Of a DNA stretch of 64,000 nucleotides, positions 12,828-24,405 are shown piece after piece. Position numbers and translations under genes: made by a program. The DNA lies in contig CAWZYM010000114.1 of the NCBI GenBank assembly GCA_963966185.1, positions 1,292,501 through 1,356,500 on the forward strand. The letters run 5' to 3'. The stretch comes from Rhabditoides inermis. Its lineage: Eukaryota > Nematoda > Chromadorea > Rhabditida > Rhabditidae. Each line of letters opens with the position of its first letter. Within the stretch, counting starts at the first letter, position 1. Under the pieces are notes generated by a model, which made no database searches, was not told the origin of the DNA, and saw only the letters and a program-made list of their open reading frames with translations.

Positions 12828-12840
12828 CAGATCTCGTCGC
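12828..12840. other. Right inversion junction of the satellite
   Basis: Inverted satellite ends at CATACTTTCAGATC (complement of monomer position 161). Forward satellite resumes at TCGTCGCTACAG (monomer position 19). One C (12833) is shared. Re-inverting the block would leave about 52 bp missing at the left join and about 40 bp at the right, so the event was not a perfectly conservative flip at matching monomer positions. Confidence 0.9.
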
Positions 12841-12974
12841 TACAGATTCGCCCGACGATTTTTTGTCTCTCGCTCCACTCTCCTCTCCGCGAAATAGACT
12901 CGGACCTCGGTCTGGTCGAACTCGTCCGCCAATCAAATGATTTATGGGCGTCAAATAAAAATGGCATAAGAAAC

Positions 12975-15900
12975 TGATCTGAAAGTATAAATCTTCGAAA
13001 CACTCGTCGCTACAAATTTGCCCGACGATTTTTTGTCTCTCGCTCCACTCTCCTCTTCACGAGATCGACTCGGACCTCGGTCTGGTCGAACTCGTCCGAA
13101 CATCAAATGAACTATGGGCGTCGACTAAAAACGGCATAAAAAACTGATCTGAAAGTATGAACCTTCGAAACACTCGTCGCTAAAAATTCGCCCGACGATT
13201 TTTTGTCTGTCGCTCCTTTCTCCTCTCCGCGAGATCGACTCGGACCTCGGTCTGGTCGAACTCGTCCGCCCATCAAATGAACTATGGGCGTCGACTAAAA
13301 ACGGCATGAGAAACTGATCTGAAAGTATGAATCTTCGAAACACTCGTCGCTACAAATTTGCCCGACGATTTTTTGTCTCTCGCTCCACTCTCCTCTTCAC
13401 GAGATCGACTCGGACCTCGGTCTGGTCGAACTCGTCCGAACATCAAATGAACTATGGGCGTCGACTAAAAACGGCATAAAAAACTGATATGAAAGTATGA
13501 ATCTTCGAAACACTCGTCGCTAAAAATTCGCCCGACGATTTTTTGTCTCTCGCTCCTTTCTCCTCTCCGCGAGATCGACTCGGACCTCGGTCTGGTCGAA
13601 CTCGTCCGCCCATCAAATGAACTATGGGCGTCGACTAAAAACGGCATAAGAAACTGATCTGTAGGTATGAATCTTCGGAACACTCGTCGCTACAAATTTG
13701 CCCGACGATTTTTTGTCTTTCGCTCCACTCTCCTCTCCGCGAAATAGACTCGGACCTCGGTCTGGTCGAACTCGTCCGCCCATCAAATGAACTATGGGCG
13801 TCGACTAAAAACGACATGAAAAACTGATCTGAAAGTATGAATCTTCGAAACACTCGTCGCTACAAATTCGCCCGACGATTTTTTGTCTCTCGCTCCTTTC
13901 TCCTCTCCGCGAGATCGACTCGGACCTCGGTCTGGTCGAACTCGTCCGAACATCAAATGAACTATGGGTGTCGACTAAAAACGGCATGAAAAACTGATCT
14001 GAAAGTATGAATCTTCGAAACACTCGTCGCTACAAATTCGCCCGACGATTTTTGTCTCTCGCTCCACTCTCCTCTCCGCGAAATAGACTCGGACCTCGGT
14101 CTGGTCGAACTCGTCCGCCCATCAAATGAACTATGGGCGTCGACTAAAAACGGCATAAGAAACTGATCTGAAAGTATGAATCTTCGAAACACTCGTCGCT
14201 ACAAATTCGCCCGACGATTTTTTGTCTCTCGCTCCACTCTCCTCTCCGCGAGATCGACTCGGACCTCGGTCTGGTCGAACTCGTCCGCCCATCAAATGAA
14301 CTATGGGCGTCGACTAAAAAAGGCATAAGAAACTGATCTGAAAGTATGAATCTTCGAAACACTCGTCGCTACAAATTTGCCCGACGATTTTTTGTCTCAC
14401 GCTCCACTCTCCTCTTCACGAGATCGACTCGGACATCGGTCTGGTCGAACTCGTCCGAACATCAAATGAACTATGGGCGTCGACTAAAAACGGCATAAAA
14501 AACTGATCTGAATATATGAATCTTCGAAACACTCGTCGCTAAAAATTCGCCCGACGATTTTTTGTCTCTCGCTCCTTTCTCCTCTCCGCGAGATCGACTC
14601 GGACCTCGGTCTGGTCGAACTCGTCCGCCCATCAAATGAACTATGGGCGTCGACTGAAAACGGCATGAGAAACTGATCTGTAGGTATGAATCTTCGAAAC
14701 ACTCGTCGCTACAAATTTGCCCGACGATTTTTTGTCTCTCGCTCCACTCTCCTCTCCGCGAAATAGACTCGGACCTCGGTCTGGTCGAACTCGTCCGCCC
14801 ATCAAATGAACTATGGGCGTCGACTAAAAACGACATGAGAAACTGATCTGTAGGTATGAATCTTCGAAACACTCGTCGCTACAAATTCGCCCGACGATTT
14901 TTTGTCTCTCGCTCCTTTCTCCTCTCCGCGAGATCGACTCGGACCTCGGTCTGGTCGAACTCGTCCGAACATCAAATGAACTATGGGCGTCGAATAAAAA
15001 GGCATAAAAAAACTGATCTGAAAGTATGAATCTTCGAAACACTCGTCGCTACAAATTCGCCCGACGATTTTTGTCTCTCGCTCCACTCTCCTCTCCGCGA
15101 AATAGACTCGGACCTCGGTCTGGTCGAACTCGTCCGCCCATCAAATGAACTATGGGCGTCGACTAAAAACGGCTTAAGAAACTGATCTGAAAGTATGAAT
15201 CTTCGAAACACTCGTCGCTACAAATTCGCCCGACGATTTTTTGTCTCTCGCTCCACTCTCCTCTCCGCGAGATCGACTCGGACCTCGGTCTGGTCGAACT
15301 CGTCCGCCCATCAAATGAACTATGGGCGTCGACTAAAAACGGCTTAAGAAACTGATCTGAAAGTAAGAATCTTCGAAACACTCGTCGCTACAAATTCGCC
15401 CGACGATTTTTTGTCTCTCGCTCCACTCTCCTCTTCGCGAGATCGACTCGGACCTCGGTCTGGTCGAACTCGTCCGCCCATCAAATGAACTATGGGCGTC
15501 GACTAAAAACGACATGAGAAACTGATCTGTAGGTATGAATCTTCGAAACACTCGTCGCTACAAATTTGCCCGACGATTTTTTGTCTCTCGCTCCACTCTC
15601 CTCTCCGCGAAATAGACTCGGACCTCGGTCTGGTCGAACTCGTCCGCCAATCAAATGATTTATGGGCGTCAAATAAAAATGGCATAAGAAACTGATCTGA
15701 AAGTATGAATCTTCGAAACACTCGTCGCTACAGATTCGCCCGACGATTTTTTGTCTCTCGCTCCACTCTCCTCTCCGCGAAATAGACTCGGACCTCGGTC
15801 TGGTCGAACTCGTCCGCCCATCAAATGAACTATGGGCGTCGACTAAAAACGACATAAGAAACTGATCTGTAGGTATGAATCTTCGAAACACTCGTCGCTA

Positions 15901-18900
15901 CAAATTCGCCCGACGATTTTTTTTTGTCTCTCGCTCCACTCTCCTCTTCACGAGATCGACTCGGAACTCGGTCTGATCGAACTCGTCCGCCCATCAAATG
16001 AACTATGGGCGTCGACTAAAAACGGCATGAGAAACTGATCTGAAAGTATAAATCTTCGAAACACTCGTCGCTACAAATTTGCCCGACGATTTTTTGTCTC
16101 TCGCTCCACTCTCCTCTTCACGAGATCGACTCGGACCTCGGTCTGGTCGAACTCGTCCGAACATCAAATGAACTATGGGCGTCGACCAAAAACGGCATAA
16201 AAAACTGATCTGAAAGTATGAACCTTCGAAACACTCGTCGCTAAAAATTCGCCCGACGATTTTTTGTCTCTCGCTCCTTTCTCCTCTCCGCGAGATCGAC
16301 TCGGACCTCGGTCTGGTCGAACTCGTCCGCCCATCAAATGAACTATGGGCGTCGACTAAAAACGGCATGAGAAACTGATCTGAAAGTATGAATCTTCGAA
16401 ACACTCGTCGCTACAAATTTGCCCGACGATTTTTTGTCTCTCGCTCCACTCTCCTCTTCACGAGATCGACTCGGACCTCGGTCTGGTCGAACTCGTCCGA
16501 ACATCAAATGAACTATGGGCGTCGACTAAAAACGGCATAAAAAACTGATCTGAAAGTAGGAATCTTCGAAACACTCGTCGCTAAAAATTCGCCCGACGAT
16601 TTTTTGTCTCTCGCTCCTTTCTCCTCTCCGCGAGATCGACTCGGACCTCGGTCTGGTCGAACTCGTCCGCCCATCAAATGAACTATGGGCGTCGACTAAA
16701 AACGGCATAAGAAACTGATCTGTAGGTATGAATCTTCGGAACACTCGTCGCTACAAATTTGCCCGACGATTTTTTGTCTTTCGCTCCACTCTCCTCTCCG
16801 CGAAATAGACTCGGACCTCGGTCTGGTCGAACTCGTCCGCCCATCAAATGAACTATGGGCGTCGACTAAAAACAGCATGAAAAACTGATCTGAAAGTATG
16901 AATCTTCGAAACACTCGTCGCTACAAATTCGCCCGACGATTTTTTGTCTCTCGCTCCTTTCTCCTCTCCGCGAGATCGACTCGGACCTCGGTCTGGTCGA
17001 ACTCGTCCGAACATCAAATGAACTATGGGCGTCGACTAAAAACGGCATGAAAAACTGATCTGAAAGTATGAATCTTCGAAACACTCGTCGCTACAAATTC
17101 GCCCGACGATTTTTGTCTCTCGCTCCACTCTCCTCTCCGCGAAATAGACTCGGACCTCGGTCTGGTCGAACTCGTCCGCCCATCAAATGAACTATGGGCG
17201 TCGACTAAAAACGGCATAAGAAACTGATCTGAAAGTATGAATCTTCGAAACACTCGTCGCTACAAATTCGCCCGACGATTTTTTGTCTCTCGCTCCACTC
17301 TCCTCTCCGCGAGATCGACTCGGACCTCGGTCTGGTCGAACTCGTCCGCCCATCAAATGAACTATGGGCGTCGACTAAAAAAGGCATAAGAAACTGATCT
17401 GAAAGTATGAATCTTCGAAACACTCGTCGCTACAAATTTGCCCGACGATTTTTTGTCTCTCGCTCCACTCTCCTCTTCACGAGATCGACTCGGACATCGG
17501 TCTGGTCGAACTCGTCCGAACATCAAATGAACTATGGGCGTCGACTAAAAACGGCATAAAAAACTGATCTGAATATATGAATCTTCGAAACACTCGTCGC
17601 TAAAAATTCGCCCGACGATTTTTTGTCTCTCGCTCCTTTCTCCTCTCCGCGAGATCGACTCGGACCTCGGTCTGGTCGAACTCGTCCGCCCATCAAATGA
17701 ACTATGGGCGTCGACTGAAAACGGCATGAGAAACTGATCTGTAGGTATGAATCTTCGAAACACTCGTCGCTACAAATTTGCCCGACGATTTTTTGTCTCT
17801 CGCTCCACTCTCCTCTCCGCGAAATAGACTCGGACCTCGGTCTGGTCGAACTCGTCCGCCCATCAAATGAACTATGGGCGTCGACTAAAAACGACATGAG
17901 AAACTGATCTGTAGGTATGAATCTTCGAAACACTCGTCGCTACAAATTCGCCCGACGATTTTTTGTCTCTCGCTCCTTTCTCCTCTCCGCGAGATCGACT
18001 CGGACCTCGGTCTGGTCGAACTCGTCCGAACATCAAATGAACTATGGGCGTCGAATAAAAAGGCATAAAAAAACTGATCTGAAAGTATGAATCTTCGAAA
18101 CACTCGTCGCTACAAATTTGCCCGACGATTTTTCGTCTCTCGCTCCACTCTCCTCTCCGCGAAATAGACTCGGACCTCGGTCTGGTCGAACTCGTCCGCC
18201 AATCAAATGATTTATGGGCGTCAAATAAAAATGGCATAAGAAACTGATCTGAAAGTATAAATCTTCGAAACACTCGTCGCTACAGATTCGCCCGACGATT
18301 TTTTGTCTCTCGCTCCACTCTCCTCTCCGCGAAATAGACTCGGACCTCGGTCTGGTCGAACTCGTCCGCCCATCAAATGAACTATGGGCGTCGACTAAAA
18401 ACGACATAAGAAACTGATCTGTAGGTATGAATCTTCGAAACACTCGTCGCTACAAATTCGCCCGACGATTTTTTTTGTCTCTCGCTCCACTCTCCTCTTC
18501 ACGAGATCGACTCGGAACTCGGTCTGATCGAACTCGTCCGCCCATCAAATGAACTATGGGCGTCGACTAAAAACGGCATGAGAAACTGATCTGAAAGTAT
18601 AAATCTTCGAAACACTCGTCGCTACAAATTTGCCCGACGATTTTTTGTCTCTCGCTCCACTCTCCTCTTCACGAGATCGACTCGGACCTCGGTCTGGTCG
18701 AACTCGTCCGAACATCAAATGAACTATGGGCGTCGACTAAAAACGGCATAAAAAACTGATCTGAAAGTATGAACCTTCGAAACACTCGTCGCTAAAAATT
18801 CGCCCGACGATTTTTTGTCTCTCGCTCCACTCTCCTCTCCGCGAAATAGACTCGGACCTCGGTCTGGTCGAACTCGTCCGCCCATCAAATGAACTATGGG

Positions 18901-21335
18901 CGTCGACTAAAAACGACATAAGAAACTGATCTGTAGGTATGAATCTTCGAAACACTCGTCGCTACAAATTCGCCCGACGATTTTTTTTGTCTCTCGCTCC
19001 ACTCTCCTCTTCACGAGATCGACTCGGAACTCGGTCTGATCGAACTCGTCCGCCCATCAAATGAACTATGGGCGTCGACTAAAAACGGCATGAGAAACTG
19101 ATCTGAAAGTATAAATCTTCGAAACACTCGTCGCTACAAATTTGCCCGACGATTTTTTGTCTCTCGCTCCACTCTCCTCTTCACGAGATCGACTCGGACC
19201 TCGGTCTGGTCGAACTCGTCCGAACATCAAATGAACTATGGGCGTCGACTAAAAACGGCATAAAAAACTGATCTGAAAGTATGAACCTTCGAAACACTCG
19301 TCGCTAAAAATTCGCCCGACGATTTTTTGTCTCTCGCTCCTTTCTCCTCTCCGCGAGATCGACTCGGACCTCGGTCTGGTCGAACTCGTCCGCCCATCAA
19401 ATGAACTATGGGCGTCGACTAAAAACGGCATGAGAAACTGATCTGAAAGTATGAATCTTCGAAACACTCGTCGCTACAAATTTGCCCGACGATTTTTTGT
19501 CTCTCGCTCAACTCTCCTCTTCACGAGATCGACTCGGACCTCGGTCTGGTCGAACTCGTCCGAACATCAAATGAACTATGGGCGTCGACTAAAAACGGCA
19601 TAAAAAACTGATCTGAAAGTAGGAATCTTCGAAACACTCGTCGCTAAAAATTCGCCCGACGATTTTTTGTCTCTCGCTCCTTTCTCCTCTCCGCGAGATC
19701 GACTCGGACCTCGGTCTGGTCGAACTCGTCCGCCCATCAAATGAACTATGGGCGTCGACTAAAAACGGCATAAGAAACTGATCTGTAGGTATGAATCTTC
19801 GGAACACTCGTCGCTACAAATTTGCCCGACGATTTTTTGTCTTTCGCTCCACTCTCCTCTCCGCGAAATAGACTCGGACCTCGGTCTGGTCGAACTCGTC
19901 CGCCCATCAAATGAACTATGGGCGTCGACTAAAAACAGCATGAAAAACTGATCTGAAAGTATGAATCTTCGAAACACTCGTCGCTACAAATTCGCCCGAC
20001 GATTTTTTGTCTCTCGCTCCTTTCTCCTCTCCGCGAGATCGACTCGGACCTCGGTCTGGTCGAACTCGTCCGAACATCAAATGAACTATGGGCGTCGACT
20101 AAAAACGGCATGAAAAACTGATCTGAAAGTATGAATCTTCGAAACACTCGTCGCTACAAATTCGCCCGACGATTTTTGTCTCTCGCTCCACTCTCCTCTC
20201 CGCGAAATAGACTCGGACCTCGGTCTGGTCGAACTCGTCCGCCCATCAAATGAACTATGGGCGTCGACTAAAAACGGCATAAGAAACTGATCTGAAAGTA
20301 TGAATCTTCGAAACACTCGTCGCTACAAATTCGCCCGACGATTTTTTGTCTCTCGCTCCACTCTCCTCTCCGCGAGATCGACTCGGACCTCGGTCTGGTC
20401 GAACTCGTCCGCCCATCAAATGAACTATGGGCGTCGACTAAAAAAGGCATAAGAAACTGATCTGAAAGTATGAATCTTCGAAACACTCGTCGCTACAAAT
20501 TTGCCCGACGATTTTTTGTCTCTCGCTCCACTCTCCTCTTCACGAGATCGACTCGGACATCGGTCTGGTCGAACTCGTCCGAACATCAAATGAACTATGG
20601 GCGTCGACTAAAAACGGCATAAAAAACTGATCTGAATATATGAATCTTCGAAACACTCGTCGCTAAAAATTCGCCCGACGATTTTTTGTCTCTCGCTCCT
20701 TTCTCCTCTCCGCGAGATCGACTCGGACCTCGGTCTGGTCGAACTCGTCCGCCCATCAAATGAACTATGGGCGTCGACTGAAAACGGCATGAGAAACTGA
20801 TCTGTAGGTATGAATCTTCGAAACACTCGTCGCTACAAATTTGCCCGACGATTTTTTGTCTCTCGCTCCACTCTCCTCTCCGCGAAATAGACTCGGACCT
20901 CGGTCTGGTCGAACTCGTCCGCCCATCAAATGAACTATGGGCGTCGACTAAAAACGACATGAGAAACTGATCTGTAGGTATGAATCTTCGAAACACTCGT
21001 CGCTACAAATTCGCCCGACGATTTTTTGTCTCTCGCTCCTTTCTCCTCTCCGCGAGATCGACTCGGACCTCGGTCTGGTCGAACTCGTCCGAACATCAAA
21101 TGAACTATGGGCGTCGAATAAAAAGGCATAAAAAAACTGATCTGAAAGTATGAATCTTCGAAACACTCGTCGCTACAAATTCGCCCGACGATTTTTGTCT
21201 CTCGCTCCACTCTCCTCTCCGCGAAATAGACTCGGACCTCGGTCTGGTCGAACTCGTCCGCCCATCAAATGAACTATGGGCGTCGACTAAAAACGGCTTA
21301 AGAAACTGATCTGAAAGTATGAATCTTCGAAACAC
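12975..21335 (+). repeat. 18-monomer higher-order repeat, 3061/3063 bp, nearly three copies
   Basis: Ordered rare variants recur with fixed offsets. A monomer with AAAGTATAAATC followed by GAACCTTCG occurs near 12987-13160, 16048-16221 and 19110-19284. The CTTCGGAACAC monomer occurs near 13674, 16735 and 19798. The CTGAATATATG monomer occurs near 14511, 17572 and 20634. The first copy spans about 12975-16035, the second about 16036-19098, and the third runs to about 21335 before order is lost. Confidence 0.85.
18443..19466 (+). repeat. Three-monomer (512-bp) tandem duplication inside the second 3.06-kb repeat
   Basis: The stretch with the eight-T tract, CGGTCTGATCG and AAAGTATAAATC near 18470-18610 is repeated near 18980-19120. 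The third monomers of the two copies differ (CCACTCTCC with GAAATAGAC versus CCTTTCTCC with GAGATCGAC), which fits an unequal crossover joining two different monomers. Confidence 0.75.
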
Positions 21336-23185
21336 TCGTCGCTACAAATTCGCCCGACGATTTTTTGTCTCTCGCTCCACTCTCCTCTCCGCGAGATCGA
21401 ATCGGACCTCGGTCTGGTCGAACTCGTCCGCCCATCAAATGAACTATGGGCGTCGACTAAAAAAGGCATAAGAAACTGATCTGAAAGTATGAATCTTCGA
21501 AACACTCGTCGCTACAAATTCGCCCGACGATTTTTTGTCTCTCCTTCACTCTCCTCTTCACAAGATCGACTCGGACCTCGGTCTGGTCGAACTCGTCCGC
21601 CCATCAGATGAACTATGGGCGTCGACTAAAAAAGACATAAGAAACTGATCTGAAAGTATGAATCTTCGAAACACTCGTCGCTACAAATTCGCCCGACGAT
21701 TTTTTGTCTCTCGCTTCACTCTCCTCTTCACAAGATCGACTCGGACCTCGGTCTGGTCGAACTCGTCCGCCCATCAAATGAACTATGGGCGTCGACTAAA
21801 AACGGCATAAAAAACTGATCTGAATATATGAATCTTCGAAACACTCGTCGCTAAAAATTCGCCCGACGATTTTTTGTCTCTCGCTCCTTTCTCCTCTCCG
21901 CGAGATCGACTCGGACCTCGGTCTGGTCGAACTCGTCCGCCCATCAAATGAACTATGGGCGTCGACTAAAAACGGCATGAGAAACTGATCTGTAGGTATG
22001 AATCTTCGAAACACTCGTCGCTACAAATTTGCCCGACGATTTTTTGTCTCTCGCTCCACTCTCCTCTCCGCGAAATAGACTCGGACCTCGGTCTGGTCGA
22101 ACTCGTCCGTCCATCAAATGAACTATGGGCGTCGACTAAAAACGACATAAGAAACTGATCTGTAGGTATGAATCTTCGAAACACTCGTCGCTACAAATTC
22201 GCCCGACGATTTTTTGTCTCTCGCTCCTTTCTCCTCTCCGCGAGATCGACTCGGACCTCGGTCTGGTCGAACTCGTCCGAACATCAAATGAACTATGGGC
22301 GTCGAATAAAAAAGGCATAAAAAACTGATCTGAAAATATGAATCTTCGAAACACTCGTCGCTACAAATTCGCCCGACGATTTTTGTCTCTCGCTCCACTC
22401 TCCTCTCCGCGAAATAGACTCGGACCTCGGTCTGGTCGAACTCGTCCGCCCATCAAATGAACTATGGGCGTCGACTAAAAACGGCACGAGAAACTGATCT
22501 GAAAGTATGAATCTTCGAAACACTCGTCGCTACAAATTCGCCCGACGATTTTTTGTCTCTCGCTCCACTCTCCTCTCCGCGAGATCGACTCGGACCTCGG
22601 TCTGGTCGAACTCGTCCGCCCATCAAATGAACTATGGGCGTCGACTAAAAAAGGCATAAGAAACTGATCTGAAAGTATGAATCTTCAAAACACTCGTCGC
22701 TACAAATTCGCCCGACGATTTTTTGTCTCTCGCTTCACTCTCCTCTTCACAAGATCGACTCGGACCTCGGTCTGGTCGAACTCGTCCGCCCATCAAATGA
22801 ACTATGGGCGTCGACTAAAAAAGGCATAAGAAACTGATCTGAAAGTATGAATCTTCGAAACACTCGTCGCTACAAATTCGCCCGACGATTTTTTGTCTCT
22901 CGCTCCTTTCTCCTCTCCGCGAGATCGACTCGGACCTCGGTCTGGTCGAACTCGTCCGCCCATCAAATGAACTATGGACGTCGACTAAAAACGGCATGAG
23001 AAACTGATCTGTAGGTATGAATCTTCGAAACACTCGTCGCTACAAATTTGCCCGACGATTTTTTGTCTCTCGCTCCACTCTCCTCTCCGCGAAATAGACT
23101 CGGACCTCGGTCTGGTCGAACTCGTCCGCCCATCAAATGAACTATGGGCGTCGACTAAAAACGACATAAGAAACTGATCTGTAGG

Positions 23186-23189
23186 TATG
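23186..23189 (+). repeat. Target-site duplication TATG, 5' copy
   Basis: The satellite reads CTGTAGGTATG and then departs from the monomer. The same four bases resume the monomer at 27447-27450. The duplication is at most 4 bp, and its T and A also fit the TTA tail, so a zero-length duplication cannot be excluded. Confidence 0.6.
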
Positions 23190-23382
23190 TTTAATTAATT
23201 ACCCAAGTTTAATTACCCAAGTTTGAGACCGCCTCTGTTTCTCGCGGCGAGAGGTCGTTTCTGCCATATTTTCTCTACATTTTCTATCCCGGGCCGTATC
23301 GATCGACACCCGCCGGTCGACGCCTCTCTCTCGAGTTTTGGGGTGGTTTTGTAAGGAGTATAAAACCACCACCAGGTACGAT
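23190..23382 (+). other. Retrotransposon 5' UTR and presumed internal promoter region
   Basis: 193 bp separate the 5' junction from the ORF1 AUG. The region is pyrimidine-rich and holds the tandem 14-mers at its very start. The retained 5' UTR ahead of an intact ORF1 argues against the 5' truncation usual in LINE copies. LINEs normally carry an internal promoter here, but no specific promoter element can be assigned from sequence alone. Confidence 0.65.
23197..23224 (+). repeat. Two tandem copies of the 14-mer AATTACCCAAGTTT at the 5' end of the element
   Basis: Exact copies lie at 23197-23210 and 23211-23224, preceded by TTTAATT and starting only 7 bp inside the element. They may be promoter modules, or a by-product of template slippage as reverse transcription reached the RNA 5' end. 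Confidence 0.85.
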
Positions 23383-24405
23383 ATGTCGGGGGAAGATGTT
23401 CTAGCCCTGCTGCGCTCGCACGACCGGATCTTGTCTGCCCTGTCGGAGACCTGCTCGCAGAACGCTGCCGCACTCGCCGCTCTCACCGGAGTCATCAACT
23501 CTCTCGTACCCCTCATGCGATCTGCCCCTCCCCACACCACACACTCTCTCACATACGCTGACGTCTGCCGCGCCGTACACAAGGACCGCGAGGTCTATCT
23601 GGATAAGGCCACCCGTCTGGTGATTGTGGGGAGGAAGGAGTGCGAGAATATGGACGATACTCTCGAAGCGGACAAGGACTTCCTCCGCCAGCTGGTTGAG
23701 GGATGTGGAGACTCCACCATCTTCGAGGAGTACAGGGAGGGACGGATCACCTTCCACCGGCACCTCAACTTCCGCCGCACGCCGACCACCAACCGGGTCA
23801 TGAAGGTGCAGATGGCATCCTCTCTCCTGCGAGATGCCTTCCTGTCTGCCATCTGGAGAAGCAGGCACGACGGACTGGATGGACTTCAGTTTGCCTATGC
23901 GCGCCGCGACTTCACTACCGAGGAGCTCAAGCTGGAGCGAGAGCTCAAGGAGGAGTGCAAAAAGCTCAACGAGGCGGCTGGCATGGTGGTTTGGGTGATC
24001 CGTGACTGCCAGAAGTACAAGCTGCCCAAGCCTCGCCCATTCAAGAACCACAGTCTCACTCGCAGTGTGACTGTGCACTCTGATCCCGCGCCCCAGCCGC
24101 CTGCGCTCTCTTCGTCTGCGCACTCTCTCGCGCCTCCCGATGACTCGTCTCTCTCTCCTCGCCCGCCGCAGCCTGCTGCCACCCGCGGCTCTTCCCGCGG
24201 GCGTGCTCGCTCCCGTGGAGTGTCGAGGGGTTCTAGGAGGGGTGTTTCCTCGGCGTCCACTTCCACTGTGCGCCGCGCGTCTAAGAAGCGTAACCAGACC
24301 TCTGCTGTGCTCTCGCCTGTTTCAGAGGTGCAGCAGAAGAAGATGCGTGACGAGGACATGACCGATGCCGCCCCGGAGACAACCACCGTTGATGCTGTGC
24401 CCTAG
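23383..24405 (+). CDS. Retrotransposon ORF1 protein, L1-ORF1p-like RNA-binding chaperone
   Basis: 340 residues. In LINEs, ORF1p coats element RNA and acts as a nucleic-acid chaperone in the RNP that returns to the nucleus. Residues 3-45 are leucine/alanine-rich and likely coiled-coil. Residues 75-160 look like an RRM: a first strand RLVIVGRKE (78-86), then RITFHRHLNF (121-130) and TNRVMKVQM (136-144). Residues 165-220 match the L1 ORF1p C-terminal domain pattern, with RRDFTTEEL (174-182), KKLNEAAG (193-200) and a closing PKPRPF (215-220). Residues 230-300 are low-complexity, ending in an Arg/Ser/Gly-rich stretch (268-287) and a basic KKR (301-303). No CCHC zinc knuckles are present. The AUG at 23383 has G at -3; an upstream in-frame TTG at 23338 is less likely. 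It ends in UAG at 24403-24405, in frame with ORF2. The gene is markedly richer in G+C than ORF2. Confidence 0.88.
   Translation: MSGEDVLALLRSHDRILSALSETCSQNAAALAALTGVINSLVPLMRSAPPHTTHSLTYADVCRAVHKDREVYLDKATRLVIVGRKECENMDDTLEADKDFLRQLVEGCGDSTIFEEYREGRITFHRHLNFRRTPTTNRVMKVQMASSLLRDAFLSAIWRSRHDGLDGLQFAYARRDFTTEELKLERELKEECKKLNEAAGMVVWVIRDCQKYKLPKPRPFKNHSLTRSVTVHSDPAPQPPALSSSAHSLAPPDDSSLSPRPPQPAATRGSSRGRARSRGVSRGSRRGVSSASTSTVRRASKKRNQTSAVLSPVSEVQQKKMRDEDMTDAAPETTTVDAVP

Larger units (their letters stand above)
6734..12833 (-). repeat. Satellite block B: inverted run of about 36 monomers
   Basis: From 6734 the sequence reads as the reverse complement of the satellite (landmarks appear as GTCGACGCCCATAGTTC, CAGACCGAGG, then CGAAGATTCATAC), and it stays that way to 12833. 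The first inverted monomer (6734-6900) carries block-A variants (GTCGGGGGAATTT and GGAGCGAAAG, the complements of the A-type TTCCCCCGAC and CTTTCGCTCC). Later monomers carry C-type variants (TTGATGTTCGG, GGAGAAAGG, CATACCTACAG). The A/C subfamily boundary therefore lies just inside the inverted segment. Confidence 0.96.
12834..23189 (+). repeat. Satellite block C: about 61 monomers, forward orientation
   Basis: Same 170-bp unit with a distinct variant set: CCGAACATCAAATG, CTCCTTTCTCC, AAATTTGCCCG, GCTAAAAATTCG, CTGTAGGTATG, CGCGAAATAGAC, and a monomer with CCAATCAAATGATTTATGG followed by GTCAAATAAAAATGG. The last monomer is cut by the retrotransposon right after TATG at 23186-23189. No gene is seen in this block. 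Confidence 0.97.

Noticed and set aside
15490..15891. Longer 133-codon minus-strand ORFs spanning two monomers, here and at many other places
   Set aside because: They arise only where a one-base variant removes the usual stop, so two satellite frames read through. This is the same artefact as the 72-codon ORFs.
23359..23365. TATAAAA resembling a TATA box
   Set aside because: It lies only 18 bp before the ORF1 AUG and about 170 bp inside the element. A start from it would lose the 5' end needed for full-length copies.
23338..23382. Possible 15-codon N-terminal extension of ORF1 from a TTG at 23338
   Set aside because: The AUG at 23383 has a purine at -3 and opens directly into the coiled-coil region. 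TTG initiation is rare in eukaryotes.
23401..24123. A 240-codon ORF on the minus strand opposite ORF1, and a 163-codon one at 23895-24386
   Set aside because: They lie antisense to a clear ORF1 in G+C-rich DNA where antisense stops are rare. Low-complexity Arg-rich content, no recognisable domain.
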